From: Leisingera aquaemixtae
GTDB taxonomy: Bacteria > Pseudomonadota > Alphaproteobacteria > Rhodobacterales > Rhodobacteraceae
Reading direction: 5' to 3'
Assembly: GCF_001458395.1 (NCBI RefSeq)
Contig: NZ_CYSR01000030.1
Span: 1 to 64,000 of the forward strand
DNA length: 64,000 nucleotides
Each line of letters starts with the position of its first letter. The first letter of the stretch is position 1. Position numbers and translations under genes: made by a program. The notes under the pieces are model-generated. The model had not been told where the DNA came from. It searched no databases and saw nothing but the letters and a program-made list of their open reading frames with translations. This document shows positions 52,967 through 61,714 of this stretch, piece by piece.

Positions 52967-55195
52967 ATGAGTGACGAGCAGCCGAATCCGGCACGGGACG
53001 GGATCGTAGAGGGCACGTCAGGCGATGACCTGATTGACGCGGTCTACACCGGCGACCCGGACGGCGATCTGGTTGACCACGCCGATGCCACCGGCCCGGC
53101 GGCAGGACCTGATGATGACGTCATCCTTGGCGGTGCCGGCAACGACAGCATCTATGCCGGCGCAGGCGATGACACCGCCGAGGGCGGCAATGGCGACGAC
53201 CTGATCCTGGGCGACGGTGTGTCCGGCGCCCCCACAGCGGTCACCATCACAATCGACGGCTCCACTGCAGGCATCACAAATCGGCTGTTCGCCTATACCA
53301 TTGACCCGCATACCGGTGAAATCAGCAATGTGGTGGTGCTGGCCGAAAACGCCAACGGGAGCGTTGGCAGCAGCTTCACCTACGACGCGCCAGAAGGCGC
53401 CATCGTCGGGGTCGGCATCTCCAATGCCAAAGGCACCTATTACTCGTCCGGTTACGGCAGCAACTCGGGCCTTAATCCCGACGGGCTGGTCCACACCCGG
53501 GCCTTCGGGCAGAACCCGGATGGCTCCGTGCAGATCGGTTTCGAGGATCTGCCCGGCCTTGGTGATCAGGATTTCAATGACATCACGCTGACCGTCGATC
53601 TGGGCGCCTCGGGCACCACCTTTGACAACGCGCACTACGATTACACCTCCGGCCCGCAGGACCCGGTGGCGCCGGGGGACGACCTGCTGTCCGGCGGCTC
53701 GGGAGACGACACCATCCTGGGCGGCGGCGGCAATGACACAATCGATGGCGGCGACGGGGCGGATTCTGTGGACGGCGGCAGCGGCGACGATGTGATCGAC
53801 ACGTCCAAGGACAGCGGCGTGCCGCTGCCGGACCGCGGCTTTCCGGGCTACACGGGCACCGGCCCGGATATCCCCTTCATCCCGGCGGATGGGGACCCGT
53901 TGGACGACAGGGATACCGTGCTGGGCGGGGCCGGCAATGATACCATCTCGACGGGCGACGATGCCGACCTGATCGACGGCGGCACCGGCATGGATGTGAT
54001 CGACGGCGGCATCGACGACGACACCATCGACGGCGGCGCGGATGCGGATCTGATCACCGGCAGCGAAGGCTCGGACTCCCTCCTCGGCGGCGGCGGCGAT
54101 GACACCATCTTTGGCGGCCTGAACCCGGCTTTCTCGGACGGGCTGAACATCACCGATGACGGCAGCGACGGCCGCCCGGCGGACCCCGATCCCGCCAACG
54201 GGATGGACACGATCCACGGCGGCGCCGGGAACGACCTGATCTATGGCCAGGATGACGACGACGAAATCTATGGCGGCACCGGTGATGACACCATCGACGC
54301 AGGCATCGACGACGATTTGGTCGATGGCGGTGCCGGCAACGATCTGATCACCGGCGGCCACGGGGCGGACACCCTGTCCGGCGGTGACGGCCGCGACACC
54401 TTCCTCGGCGGCACAGCCGGCGACGTGGTGGATGGCGGTTCGGGCGGCGACGACTTCGATACCCTGGACCTGAGGGGCTCCGGCCGGTTTGAGCTGGCCG
54501 GCGTGACCGAGGATGCGGATGGCAACAGCCTCTCGGGCACCGTCAACTTCCTCGACAGTAACGGCGCTGTAACCGGCTCCATGACCTTTGGCGAGATCGA
54601 GCAGATCATTCCCTGCTTCACGCCGGGCACTCTGATCGCCACTCCGCTGGGCGAACGCCGGGTCGAGGACCTGCAAGCGGGCGACCGGGTGATCACCCGC
54701 GACAACGGCATTCAGGCGATCCGCTGGATTGGCGCGCGCACGCTGGAAGGCCGCGATCTGGCCGGTGCCTCGCATCTGCAGCCAGTGGTGATCTGCAAGG
54801 GAGCCCTCGGCAACGGCCTGCCGGAGCGCGACATGATGGTCAGCCCCAACCACCGGGTGCTGGTTGCCAATAACAAGACCGCTCTCTACTTCGAGGACCG
54901 CGAGGTTCTGGTGGCGGCCAAGCATCTGACCGGCCTGGCTGGTGTCGGCCATGTGGAGGTGTCCAAGGTCACCTATATCCACTTTATGTTCGACCAGCAC
55001 GAAGTGGTCTTGTCCGATGGCGCCTGGACCGAGAGCTTCCAGCCCGGCGACCATTCCCTGCGCGGTTTGGACAATGCCCAGCGCAACGAGCTGTTTGAGC
55101 TGTTTCCGGAGCTGAAGTCGGAACAAGGCCGCGCGGCCTATTCTGCGGCGCGCCGGTCTCTGCGCAAACACGAGGCGCATCTGCTTGTGCACTGA
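52967..55195 (+). CDS. Secreted RTX / DUF4114 / Hint-domain protein
   Basis: The 742-residue acidic protein has no Sec signal, as expected for type I secretion. From the N-terminus it has a block of GGAGNDxxxAGxGDD calcium-binding repeats (about 55-85) and a DUF4114-like domain (about 90-225, with FEDLPGLGDQDFNDITLTV). A long second repeat block follows (about 245-510). The C-terminal Hint domain begins CFTPGTLIATPLGERRVED near residue 548 and contains the GNGLPERDMMVSPNHRVLV segment. The Hint Cys and His are in place for self-cleavage. The start at MSDEQPNP follows GGAGAGGG. A terminator follows. Confidence 0.88.
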   Translation: MSDEQPNPARDGIVEGTSGDDLIDAVYTGDPDGDLVDHADATGPAAGPDDDVILGGAGNDSIYAGAGDDTAEGGNGDDLILGDGVSGAPTAVTITIDGSTAGITNRLFAYTIDPHTGEISNVVVLAENANGSVGSSFTYDAPEGAIVGVGISNAKGTYYSSGYGSNSGLNPDGLVHTRAFGQNPDGSVQIGFEDLPGLGDQDFNDITLTVDLGASGTTFDNAHYDYTSGPQDPVAPGDDLLSGGSGDDTILGGGGNDTIDGGDGADSVDGGSGDDVIDTSKDSGVPLPDRGFPGYTGTGPDIPFIPADGDPLDDRDTVLGGAGNDTISTGDDADLIDGGTGMDVIDGGIDDDTIDGGADADLITGSEGSDSLLGGGGDDTIFGGLNPAFSDGLNITDDGSDGRPADPDPANGMDTIHGGAGNDLIYGQDDDDEIYGGTGDDTIDAGIDDDLVDGGAGNDLITGGHGADTLSGGDGRDTFLGGTAGDVVDGGSGGDDFDTLDLRGSGRFELAGVTEDADGNSLSGTVNFLDSNGAVTGSMTFGEIEQIIPCFTPGTLIATPLGERRVEDLQAGDRVITRDNGIQAIRWIGARTLEGRDLAGASHLQPVVICKGALGNGLPERDMMVSPNHRVLVANNKTALYFEDREVLVAAKHLTGLAGVGHVEVSKVTYIHFMFDQHEVVLSDGAWTESFQPGDHSLRGLDNAQRNELFELFPELKSEQGRAAYSAARRSLRKHEAHLLVH

Positions 55196-55245
55196 CAGGT
55201 GCAGCTGCCGTTTTGGGGGAAACGGTGGACAAGAGCGAAGCGCAG

Positions 55246-55280
55246 GAAGGCAGGGCTTTGTGCCCTGCCTTCTCTGTTTG
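55246..55280. terminator. Terminator between the Hint gene and the convergent nucleotidyltransferase
   Basis: GAAGGCAGGGC (55246-55256) pairs with GCCCTGCCTTC (55262-55272) around TTTGT, then TCTGTTTG. Confidence 0.88.
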
Positions 55281-55291
55281 TACGCTGCGGG

Positions 55292-55873
55292 TCAGCGGCG
55301 GCGGCGCCAGGCGGCCCAGTCTTCGGGCGTGTCCAGGTCGGTCAGCGCGCGGCGGCCGGGCAGGGCAACCGGCAGCACGTTGTCCCGCGTCAGCAGGCTG
55401 CGGGCGCCCTGATCGCCGCTGAGGGCCTGCAAGGCATCAAAACAGCGGCGCGGGAACAGCACCGGATGGCCCGGGGTTCCGTCCTCGCCGGTGGCGCGCA
55501 GGATGGGGCCGCTGCCGCCGCCGAACAGTGCCGCCAGATGCAGCATGTCGCGGGTCTCAACCTCCGGCATGTCGGCAGGCAGGATCATCACGCCTTCGCA
55601 GCCTTCGGGCAGCGCCGCCACGCCGCGGCGGATCGAGGCGCCCATGCCTTCGGCCGCGTCCGCAACCGCAACGGGCGCTGACGTGCCGATGGCGGCGGCG
55701 CGGGGATGGGTCATGCCGGGCAGAGTCACATAGACCGGCAGCCCGGTCAGCGCGGCGCGGCGGGCCATCAGCGACAGCAGCGGCTGGCCGTCCACCGTCT
55801 CCATCAGCTTGTCGCGGCCCTGCATCCGGGCGGAGGCGCCAGCAGCAAGCAGGAGGATCGCGATGGCGGTCAT
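55292..55873 (-). CDS. MobA-like nucleotidyltransferase
   Basis: The 193-residue product (start MTAIAILLLAAGASAR) has the nucleotidyltransferase loop LLAAGASARMQGRDKL and the metal-binding MILPADMPEVETRDML. The substrate part is GTPGHPVLFPRRCFDALQAL. Relatives are MocA (molybdopterin cytidylyltransferase) and other MobA-like proteins, usually near xanthine or CO dehydrogenases. No such enzyme is in the window, so the nucleotide and partner are not assigned. Confidence 0.82.
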   Translation of the reverse strand: MTAIAILLLAAGASARMQGRDKLMETVDGQPLLSLMARRAALTGLPVYVTLPGMTHPRAAAIGTSAPVAVADAAEGMGASIRRGVAALPEGCEGVMILPADMPEVETRDMLHLAALFGGGSGPILRATGEDGTPGHPVLFPRRCFDALQALSGDQGARSLLTRDNVLPVALPGRRALTDLDTPEDWAAWRRRR

Positions 55874-55900
55874 GAAATCCCGGTCCTTTGGTCTGGGGGC

Positions 55901-55944
55901 GAGGCCGGATGCCTCCGGCGGGGATATTTTAGCCAGAAGAAGAG
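55901..55944 (+). repeat. Hairpin plus GATATTTT plus CCAGAAGAAG element (copy 3)
   Basis: GAGGC and GCCTC (55901-55915) form a short stem, then CGGCGGGGATATTTTAGCC and AGAAGAAGAGG follow. The tail matches the element at 8251-8279 almost base for base. It lies on the plus strand in the upstream region of the nucleotidyltransferase, not behind a plus-strand gene. Confidence 0.65.
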
Positions 55945-55963
55945 GCGGATCCAGAGAAAGACG

Positions 55964-56029
55964 CATAGGTCAGCAAGATTGACCGAATGTTTCGCGCGCG
56001 AAACATTCGGGTGTGGCCGCTGACCTATG
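55964..56029. repeat. Nested palindrome, 28-bp core inside an 11-bp pair
   Basis: Bases 55983-56010 form an exact 28-bp palindrome with arms CCGAATGTTTCGCG. It is enclosed by CATAGGTCAGC (55964-55974) and GCTGACCTATG (56019-56029), also exact reverse complements at equal 8-base distances. A further 12-bp palindrome CAGCGCGCGCTG lies at 56052-56063. The whole could form a cruciform or strong RNA stem. It sits between the nucleotidyltransferase promoter and the end of the flavoprotein gene. Confidence 0.9.
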
Positions 56030-56078
56030 TGTTGCGCGGGTTTCGCAGTGTCAGCGCGCGCTGGTGTGGCAACAGCGC

Positions 56079-56109
56079 GGATTCAGGTCAGGCGGGCTGA
56101 CCTGAATCC
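56079..56109. terminator. 13-bp hairpin after the flavoprotein gene
   Basis: GGATTCAGGTCAG (56079-56091) pairs with CTGACCTGAATCC (56097-56109) around GCGGG, 14 bases after the stop of the minus-strand flavoprotein gene. There is no T run, so termination is likely only by position. The CAGGTCAG core resembles the TAGGTCAGC arm of the neighbouring palindrome. Confidence 0.6.
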
Positions 56110-56123
56110 GGTGCTTTTGGGCC

Positions 56124-58541
56124 TCAGCCGCGCATCCGGGCGCCGTCGGCGTCGAACAGCGGCTGGGTGATCAGGCGGGCCTTGTACATCTTGCCGAGGA
56201 TTTCGATTTCCACTTCCAGGTTTTCCCTGGCTGTCCCCGTGGGGACAAACCCCAGCGCGATGGATTTCTGCGCGTGGTGCGAATAGCCGCCGGAGGTGCA
56301 GAAGCCTACCACTGCGCCATCGAGCCAGATCGGTTCATAGGCGACCACATCTGCGTCGTCTGCCTCCACCTCAAAGGCGCAAAGCCGGCGGGCTGGCCTC
56401 GCGTCGCGTTCGGCCTCAGCTGCAGCGCGGCCAATGAAATCAACCGGCTTTTTGAAAGAGATAAAGCGGTCCAGCCCGGTTTCCGCTGCAGTGTAGTCGG
56501 GCGAGAACTCGCGCAGCCAGGAGCCAAAGAACTTGTCCAGGCGCAGCGACATCATGGCCCGCATGCCGAAGGGCTTCATGCCGAGGGGCTCGCCAGCGGT
56601 CCAGAGTGCGTCCCACAGGGCGCGCTGGCTGGGCAGGCCGCAGTAGATCTCATACCCCAGATCGCCGGTGTAGCTGACCCGCTGCACGATGCAGTCGGCC
56701 ATGCCCACGGTCAGGCGGCGCACGTCCATGAAGCGCATGTCAGAGATGTCTGCCCGCGTGCAGGCTTGCAGCACCGCGCGCGCCTTGGGGCCTGCGATCT
56801 GGAAACCGTTGCGGGTGTCGGAGATGTTTTCCAGGCTGACACCCTCGTCCAGGTTCTGCAGGAACCAGCGCATGTGGTAGGCCTGCGCGCCGTAAGAGGC
56901 GGTGAGCTGGAATTCCTGTTCCGAGAGGCAGGAGATGGTGAAGTCCCCGATCAGGCGGCCCTTGGGCGACAGCATCGGGGTCAGCGACAGGCGGCCCGGC
57001 TGCGGCACCCGGCCCGCCATGATGCGGTCGAGCCAGGCGCGGGCGCCTGCACCCTTGACCAGGTATTTGCCGAAATTGTGGACCTCGTTGATGCCGGCAT
57101 TTTCGCGCACGGCTTTGACTTCGCGCGCGGTGGCCTCAAAGGCGTTGGAGCGGCGGAAGGACGGGGTCTCGTAGCGCGGCTCATCCCCTTCGGCGAAGTA
57201 GTTCGGGACCTCAAGCCCGTATTGCGCGCCCCAGACCGCGCCCATGCCATCGAAGATGTCGTGCATCGGGGTGGTGCGGAACGGGCGGGCGGCGGGCAGT
57301 TCCTCGTTCGGGTAGGCGATGGAGAAGCGTTTCTGATAGTTTTCAATGACTTTGGGCCGTGTATAGCCCGGAGTGATCCAGTCGCCGAAACGGGCGCAGT
57401 CCATCGCAAATGTGTCGCGCTCGCATTCGCCCTCGACCATCCACTGGGCCAGCATCAGGCCGACGCCGCCGCCCTGGGAGAAGCCGGCCATCACCGCGCA
57501 GGCGGACCAGTAATTGCGCATGCCCGGCACCGGGCCGACCAGCGGGTTGCCGTCGGGGGCAAAGGTGAAGGGGCCGTGGATCACTGATTTGACGCCCGCG
57601 GCCTCCAGCGCCGGGAAGCGTTTGTAGGCAAAGGCGATCGCGTCTTCGATCTTGTCAAAGTCATCGGGCAGCAGTTCGTGGCCGAAGTCCCAGGGGGTGC
57701 CGTCGACCGCCCAGGGCTTGCAGGGCTGTTCGTAGAAACCGATGCAGAGGCCGCGGCCCTCCTGCCTCAGGTAGCTTTCGCCGGCCGGGTCCATCACATG
57801 CGGATGCTCGCCGCCTGCGTCGATGATCTCGGCGATCATCGGCACTTCGTCGGTGACGATGTACTGGTGTTCCATCGGGTGCAGGGGCATGTAGACGCCG
57901 GCCATCGCGCCGACCTCCCGCGCCCAGAGGCCGCCTGCGTTGACGACGTGTTCGGCGTGAATGGTGCCCTTTTCAGTGACCACATCCCAGGTGCCGTCCG
58001 GGCGCTGGTTGGTCTCGATAACCTTGCAATGGGTCTCAATCGTGGCGCCGCCCATGCGCGCGGCCTTGGCATAGGCGTGGGTGGTTCCTGAGGGGTCGAG
58101 GTGGCCGTCGAGCGGGTCATACAACCCGCCGATAATGCCGTCCACGTTGGTGACGGGGGCGATCTTCTTGATCTCCTCGGGGGAGACGATTTCGGTTTCC
58201 AGCCCCATGAAGCGGTGCTTGGCGCGCTCTGCCTTCAGCATGTCGAAGCGTTCCTGGGTCTCGGCCAGGGTGACGCCGCCGACGTGGTGGAGGCCGCAGG
58301 ACATGCCGGTGATCGCTTCCAGCTCCTTGTAGAGCTTGATGGTGTAGCCCTGCAGCGCCGCCATGTTGGTGTCGCCATTGAGGGTGTGAAACCCGCCCGC
58401 CGCGTGCCAGGTGGAGCCGCTGGTCAGCTCGGACCGTTCGATCAGCATGACGTCGGACCAGCCGAGCTTGGTCAGGTGGTAGAGGACAGAGCAGCCGACG
58501 ACGCCGCCGCCGATCACTGCCACGCGGGTGGTGGTTTTCAT
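56124..58541 (-). CDS. Dimethylglycine/sarcosine dehydrogenase-like flavoprotein with GcvT domain
   Basis: The 805-residue protein has an N-terminal FAD oxidoreductase (VAVIGGGVVGCSVLYHLTKL, then ELTSGSTWHAAGGFHTLNGD with the flavin-linking type His). A C-terminal GcvT-like folate domain follows (GDFTISCLSEQEFQLTASYG, DLGYEIYCGLPSQRALWDAL, KSIALGFVPTG). Enzymes of this layout oxidise N-methyl amines such as dimethylglycine and hand the C1 unit to tetrahydrofolate. Start at MKTTTRVA behind GGGAGG. Upstream on the same strand is a possible folate-type transporter. The exact substrate is not fixed by sequence. Confidence 0.87.
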   Translation of the reverse strand: MKTTTRVAVIGGGVVGCSVLYHLTKLGWSDVMLIERSELTSGSTWHAAGGFHTLNGDTNMAALQGYTIKLYKELEAITGMSCGLHHVGGVTLAETQERFDMLKAERAKHRFMGLETEIVSPEEIKKIAPVTNVDGIIGGLYDPLDGHLDPSGTTHAYAKAARMGGATIETHCKVIETNQRPDGTWDVVTEKGTIHAEHVVNAGGLWAREVGAMAGVYMPLHPMEHQYIVTDEVPMIAEIIDAGGEHPHVMDPAGESYLRQEGRGLCIGFYEQPCKPWAVDGTPWDFGHELLPDDFDKIEDAIAFAYKRFPALEAAGVKSVIHGPFTFAPDGNPLVGPVPGMRNYWSACAVMAGFSQGGGVGLMLAQWMVEGECERDTFAMDCARFGDWITPGYTRPKVIENYQKRFSIAYPNEELPAARPFRTTPMHDIFDGMGAVWGAQYGLEVPNYFAEGDEPRYETPSFRRSNAFEATAREVKAVRENAGINEVHNFGKYLVKGAGARAWLDRIMAGRVPQPGRLSLTPMLSPKGRLIGDFTISCLSEQEFQLTASYGAQAYHMRWFLQNLDEGVSLENISDTRNGFQIAGPKARAVLQACTRADISDMRFMDVRRLTVGMADCIVQRVSYTGDLGYEIYCGLPSQRALWDALWTAGEPLGMKPFGMRAMMSLRLDKFFGSWLREFSPDYTAAETGLDRFISFKKPVDFIGRAAAEAERDARPARRLCAFEVEADDADVVAYEPIWLDGAVVGFCTSGGYSHHAQKSIALGFVPTGTARENLEVEIEILGKMYKARLITQPLFDADGARMRG

Positions 58542-58648
58542 GTGGGCCTCCCTGATAGGCGTTTCCTGCATTCTGTACATAAGTGAACAGTAGTCCAGAA
58601 GAAAAACCGCCCTGCGTGACACCGCAGACAGGGCGGGCGGCGGCAGGG

Positions 58649-60283
58649 TTATTCTGAGGTGCGGAAGCGGCTGTTCTGGATGACGAAAATCGCGGTGAGC
58701 GGCGCGGCCAGGAGGATCACGCCAACGGTGATCAGCAGCATGCCCAACTGGGAATAGTCGGCGGGCGTGGTGATGGTGCCGGCCGAATCTGTGACTTCGC
58801 GCGTGACCACGAAGATCTCGTTCAGGTATTTGGTGCCCAGGCTGGAGGCCGAGAGCGCCAGATTGGTGAAGGAGGCCATGACCGCAAAGAAGGTCGCCTT
58901 GAGCCCCGACGGCGCGTTGCGGGCGATCCAGGCGAGCATCGGAATCATCGCGACCTGGCCCAGCGGGGATTCCACCGCGGTGTCGACAAGGGCGATGAAG
59001 CGGGCATCGACCACGCCGCCGGTCATTGCAGCAGTCCAGTGGTGGGCGCCGTAGTAGAGCGCGATGTTGGGCAGGCTGAGAACGGCCTCGGTGATCGCCA
59101 GAAATGCAACAATCCAGGCAATCGGGCGGCTGGCCATCATCGGGCGGAAGATCAGCATGCCCGCCAGCGTCAGCAGCGAGGTGATGAGGGACAGGAGCGA
59201 CAGAAATTGCTGATCAAATCCCAGCACGTCGATCTCGAACCAGGTGGCGCCGGGGCCGCGCAGGGGTGTGGCGCGGTAGACGAAGATGATGATGGCGGTA
59301 CCGATCAGGGCGCGGGCCTGATCGGTGGGCAGCACCGCCACCAGCTGGCGCATCAGGAACAGCACGATGGCCATGGAGCCGGCAAAGACGATTTCCTGCG
59401 AATAAGGCACATCGCCCAGACCCACGGCCAGCGACAGCGCAACAAAGGCGCCGCCGCCGATGAAATACCAATAGTTCGGCGCAACCGGTTCGCGCGGGAG
59501 TTCGATGCGGCTGCGGATCTCATGCTCCGCGACACCAGCCCGGCGCAGCCGCGCAGCCTTGCGCCACTTTTGCCAGATCGCCAGCGCCACACCAGACAGC
59601 GAGATCACCGGGATCAGCAGGGCGAGGGTGAATACAAAGCCGTAAAGCGCGCCCTTCTCCGGCTGCGGCAGCGCGCCGGCGCCGTCAAACAGGGCGACGT
59701 TCAAGGCGGCGGCAGCGCTGGAGCCGCCGATCAGCGCGATGCGCCCGAAGGTCTGCATGGTGGTGTGCAGGGATTTGGTCTCGGTCTCGGGCAGGGGATT
59801 GCCGCGGGCGTCGGTGTGGGGCACCGCCTCGACCGACATCGCGTCGGCCACCACGTCCTGCAGCACGAACCCGCAGGGGGCCAGCAGCGCGGCGGTGACA
59901 TACCAGGCCCCCAGCGGCATCAGCGCGCCCATCATCTGCGGCTCCAGCACCATCGCGGCCAGAATGCCGTAGCTGCCGGCCATCAGCCCTGCACCGGCAA
60001 GGATCAGCAGGTATTTCCAGCGCCAGATCAGGTCGACCAGATGCCCCAGCGGCATTTTCAGCGCCCAGGGCAGGCCCACCCAGAACGCCAGACCCGCCAG
60101 AAAGGCGGCGGAGAAGTCCAGGTATTCCTTGACGAAAAACGAGGCGGCGACGGTGGTGATGCCCTGCGCGCCGTAGGCGAAATAGATCAGCAGCGGCGGC
60201 AGGAAGGACCAGCGGAGCTGGCGGAACAGCTCCAGCACAACCCTGTCAAAGCCATTCCAGGCCAGCGCCGCCGCACGCGTCAC
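58649..60283 (-). CDS. Membrane transporter, likely folate/biopterin (FBT/BT1) family
   Basis: The 544-residue protein has about twelve spans. It opens with WSFLPPLLIYFAYGAQGITT, a pattern of the folate-biopterin branch of the major facilitator group. FVLQDVVADAMSVEAVP and PLGHLVDLIWRWKYLLILAG correspond to conserved FBT segments. An inserted cytoplasmic loop RRAGVAEHEIRSRIELPREP splits the halves. The family assignment is from memory of pattern and could be a general MFS protein. It lies just upstream of a folate-dependent flavoprotein on the same strand. Confidence 0.6.
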   Translation of the reverse strand: MTRAAALAWNGFDRVVLELFRQLRWSFLPPLLIYFAYGAQGITTVAASFFVKEYLDFSAAFLAGLAFWVGLPWALKMPLGHLVDLIWRWKYLLILAGAGLMAGSYGILAAMVLEPQMMGALMPLGAWYVTAALLAPCGFVLQDVVADAMSVEAVPHTDARGNPLPETETKSLHTTMQTFGRIALIGGSSAAAALNVALFDGAGALPQPEKGALYGFVFTLALLIPVISLSGVALAIWQKWRKAARLRRAGVAEHEIRSRIELPREPVAPNYWYFIGGGAFVALSLAVGLGDVPYSQEIVFAGSMAIVLFLMRQLVAVLPTDQARALIGTAIIIFVYRATPLRGPGATWFEIDVLGFDQQFLSLLSLITSLLTLAGMLIFRPMMASRPIAWIVAFLAITEAVLSLPNIALYYGAHHWTAAMTGGVVDARFIALVDTAVESPLGQVAMIPMLAWIARNAPSGLKATFFAVMASFTNLALSASSLGTKYLNEIFVVTREVTDSAGTITTPADYSQLGMLLITVGVILLAAPLTAIFVIQNSRFRTSE

Positions 60284-60320
60284 GGCTGTACCTGACAGAT
60301 GCCGGGACGCATTCCAGAGA

Positions 60321-61631
60321 TCATGACAGGGGCCGGATCCTGAGCCCGGTGACCCGGTTGCCCTCCCGCTCGGTCACCTCGAAGCGGAAGCCGTGGAAGG
60401 AGAACACCTGGCCCTTGGTGGGGATCATCTGCGCCTCGTGGATCACCAGGCCGGCAATGGTGTTGGCCTCGTCATCCGGCAGGTTCCATTCTGTGGCGCG
60501 GTTCACGTCGCGGATGGTGGCGGCACCGTCAACCAGGTAGGAGCCGTCAGGCGTTTTCTTGACGATGCTCTCCTCGTCCGGGTCGAATTCGTCGGTGATC
60601 TCGCCGACGATCTCTTCCAGAATATCCTCCAGCGTGATCAGCCCCTGCAGGGCGCCGTATTCATCCACCACCAGCGCGAAGTGCGAGCGCATCCGCAGGA
60701 ACTGGCGCATCTGCTCGTCCAGTGTGGTGGTTTCCGGCACGAAATAGGGGGCCTTGGCGACTTCGGTGATGTCAAAGGATTTGAGCCGTCCGGTGTCGCC
60801 GCCGGCGCCGCCGGCCTCAGTGTACATCGTCCGGAACAAATCCTTGGCGTGGACCACGCCGATGATGTTTTCCTGCTCGCCGCGGAACACCGGCAGGCGG
60901 GTGTGCTGGCTTTGCAGGCATTGTTCCAGAATGGTTTCCGGCTCCGCATCCGCGTCGATCATCTCGATGTTGGAGCGGTGCAGCATGATTTCCTCGACAA
61001 AGCGGTCGGACAGGTCAAGCGCGCCCAGGATGCGGTCGCGGTCCTCTTTCTCAACAACGCCTTCGGAATGGCCCAGGTGCAGGGCGCCAGCAATCTCTTC
61101 GCGCACCGCCATGATGTGGCTGTCCGGGTCGATCCGCACCCCGAAGATGCGCAGCACGCCGCGCACCAGCAGCCGCACGGTGCCGACCACCGGCGACAGC
61201 ACGGTGACCAGGAAGCCGATCACCGGGGCGACGGCGGCGGCGGCCTTTTCAGAGTTGGAAATGGCGTAAGTCTTGGGCAGCACCTCGGCAAAGATCAGCA
61301 CCAGAAGGGTCATCACCACGGTCGCGAGCGCCACGCCGCCCTCGCCGAAGGCGCGGGTGAACAGCGCGGTGGCGAGCGAGGCTGCAAGGATGTTGACCAG
61401 GTTGTTGCCCAGCAACACCGAGCCGATCAGCCGTTCGTTGTCTTCGGTAATCTTGAGCGCGAGCTGAGCGCCGCGTGAGCCCTTGTCGGCCTGGCTGCGC
61501 AGCTTCCCGCGCGAGGCGGCGGTCAGCGCAGTTTCCGAGCCCGAGAAGAAGCCGGAAAGCACAAGCAGCAGCACGATGGCCCCGGCAGTGGTCCAAAAGG
61601 CGCTGTCGAGTACTGTGGTGGCGGTGTCCAT
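60321..61631 (-). CDS. HlyC/CorC family protein (DUF21 plus CBS pair)
   Basis: The 436-residue protein has the DUF21 membrane domain (SGFFSGSETALTAASRGKLR, GSVLLGNNLVNILAASLATA, FAEVLPKTYAISNSEK). Two CBS domains follow (about 215-340, with TRLPVFRGEQENIIGVVHAK and LVVDEYGALQGLITLEDILE), then the C-terminal CorC_HlyC domain. Members are linked to magnesium or cobalt efflux and membrane transport. In this group the gene commonly precedes xerD, as here. Confidence 0.92.
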   Translation of the reverse strand: MDTATTVLDSAFWTTAGAIVLLLVLSGFFSGSETALTAASRGKLRSQADKGSRGAQLALKITEDNERLIGSVLLGNNLVNILAASLATALFTRAFGEGGVALATVVMTLLVLIFAEVLPKTYAISNSEKAAAAVAPVIGFLVTVLSPVVGTVRLLVRGVLRIFGVRIDPDSHIMAVREEIAGALHLGHSEGVVEKEDRDRILGALDLSDRFVEEIMLHRSNIEMIDADAEPETILEQCLQSQHTRLPVFRGEQENIIGVVHAKDLFRTMYTEAGGAGGDTGRLKSFDITEVAKAPYFVPETTTLDEQMRQFLRMRSHFALVVDEYGALQGLITLEDILEEIVGEITDEFDPDEESIVKKTPDGSYLVDGAATIRDVNRATEWNLPDDEANTIAGLVIHEAQMIPTKGQVFSFHGFRFEVTEREGNRVTGLRIRPLS

Positions 61632-61714
61632 GAGAGGTCCAGAGATCCGATCGGTTGAATGTTCCCCGTAGTTATGGGGTCTTAGAGACGGCGCTTCAAG
61701 TTCTGCGGGCGCCG

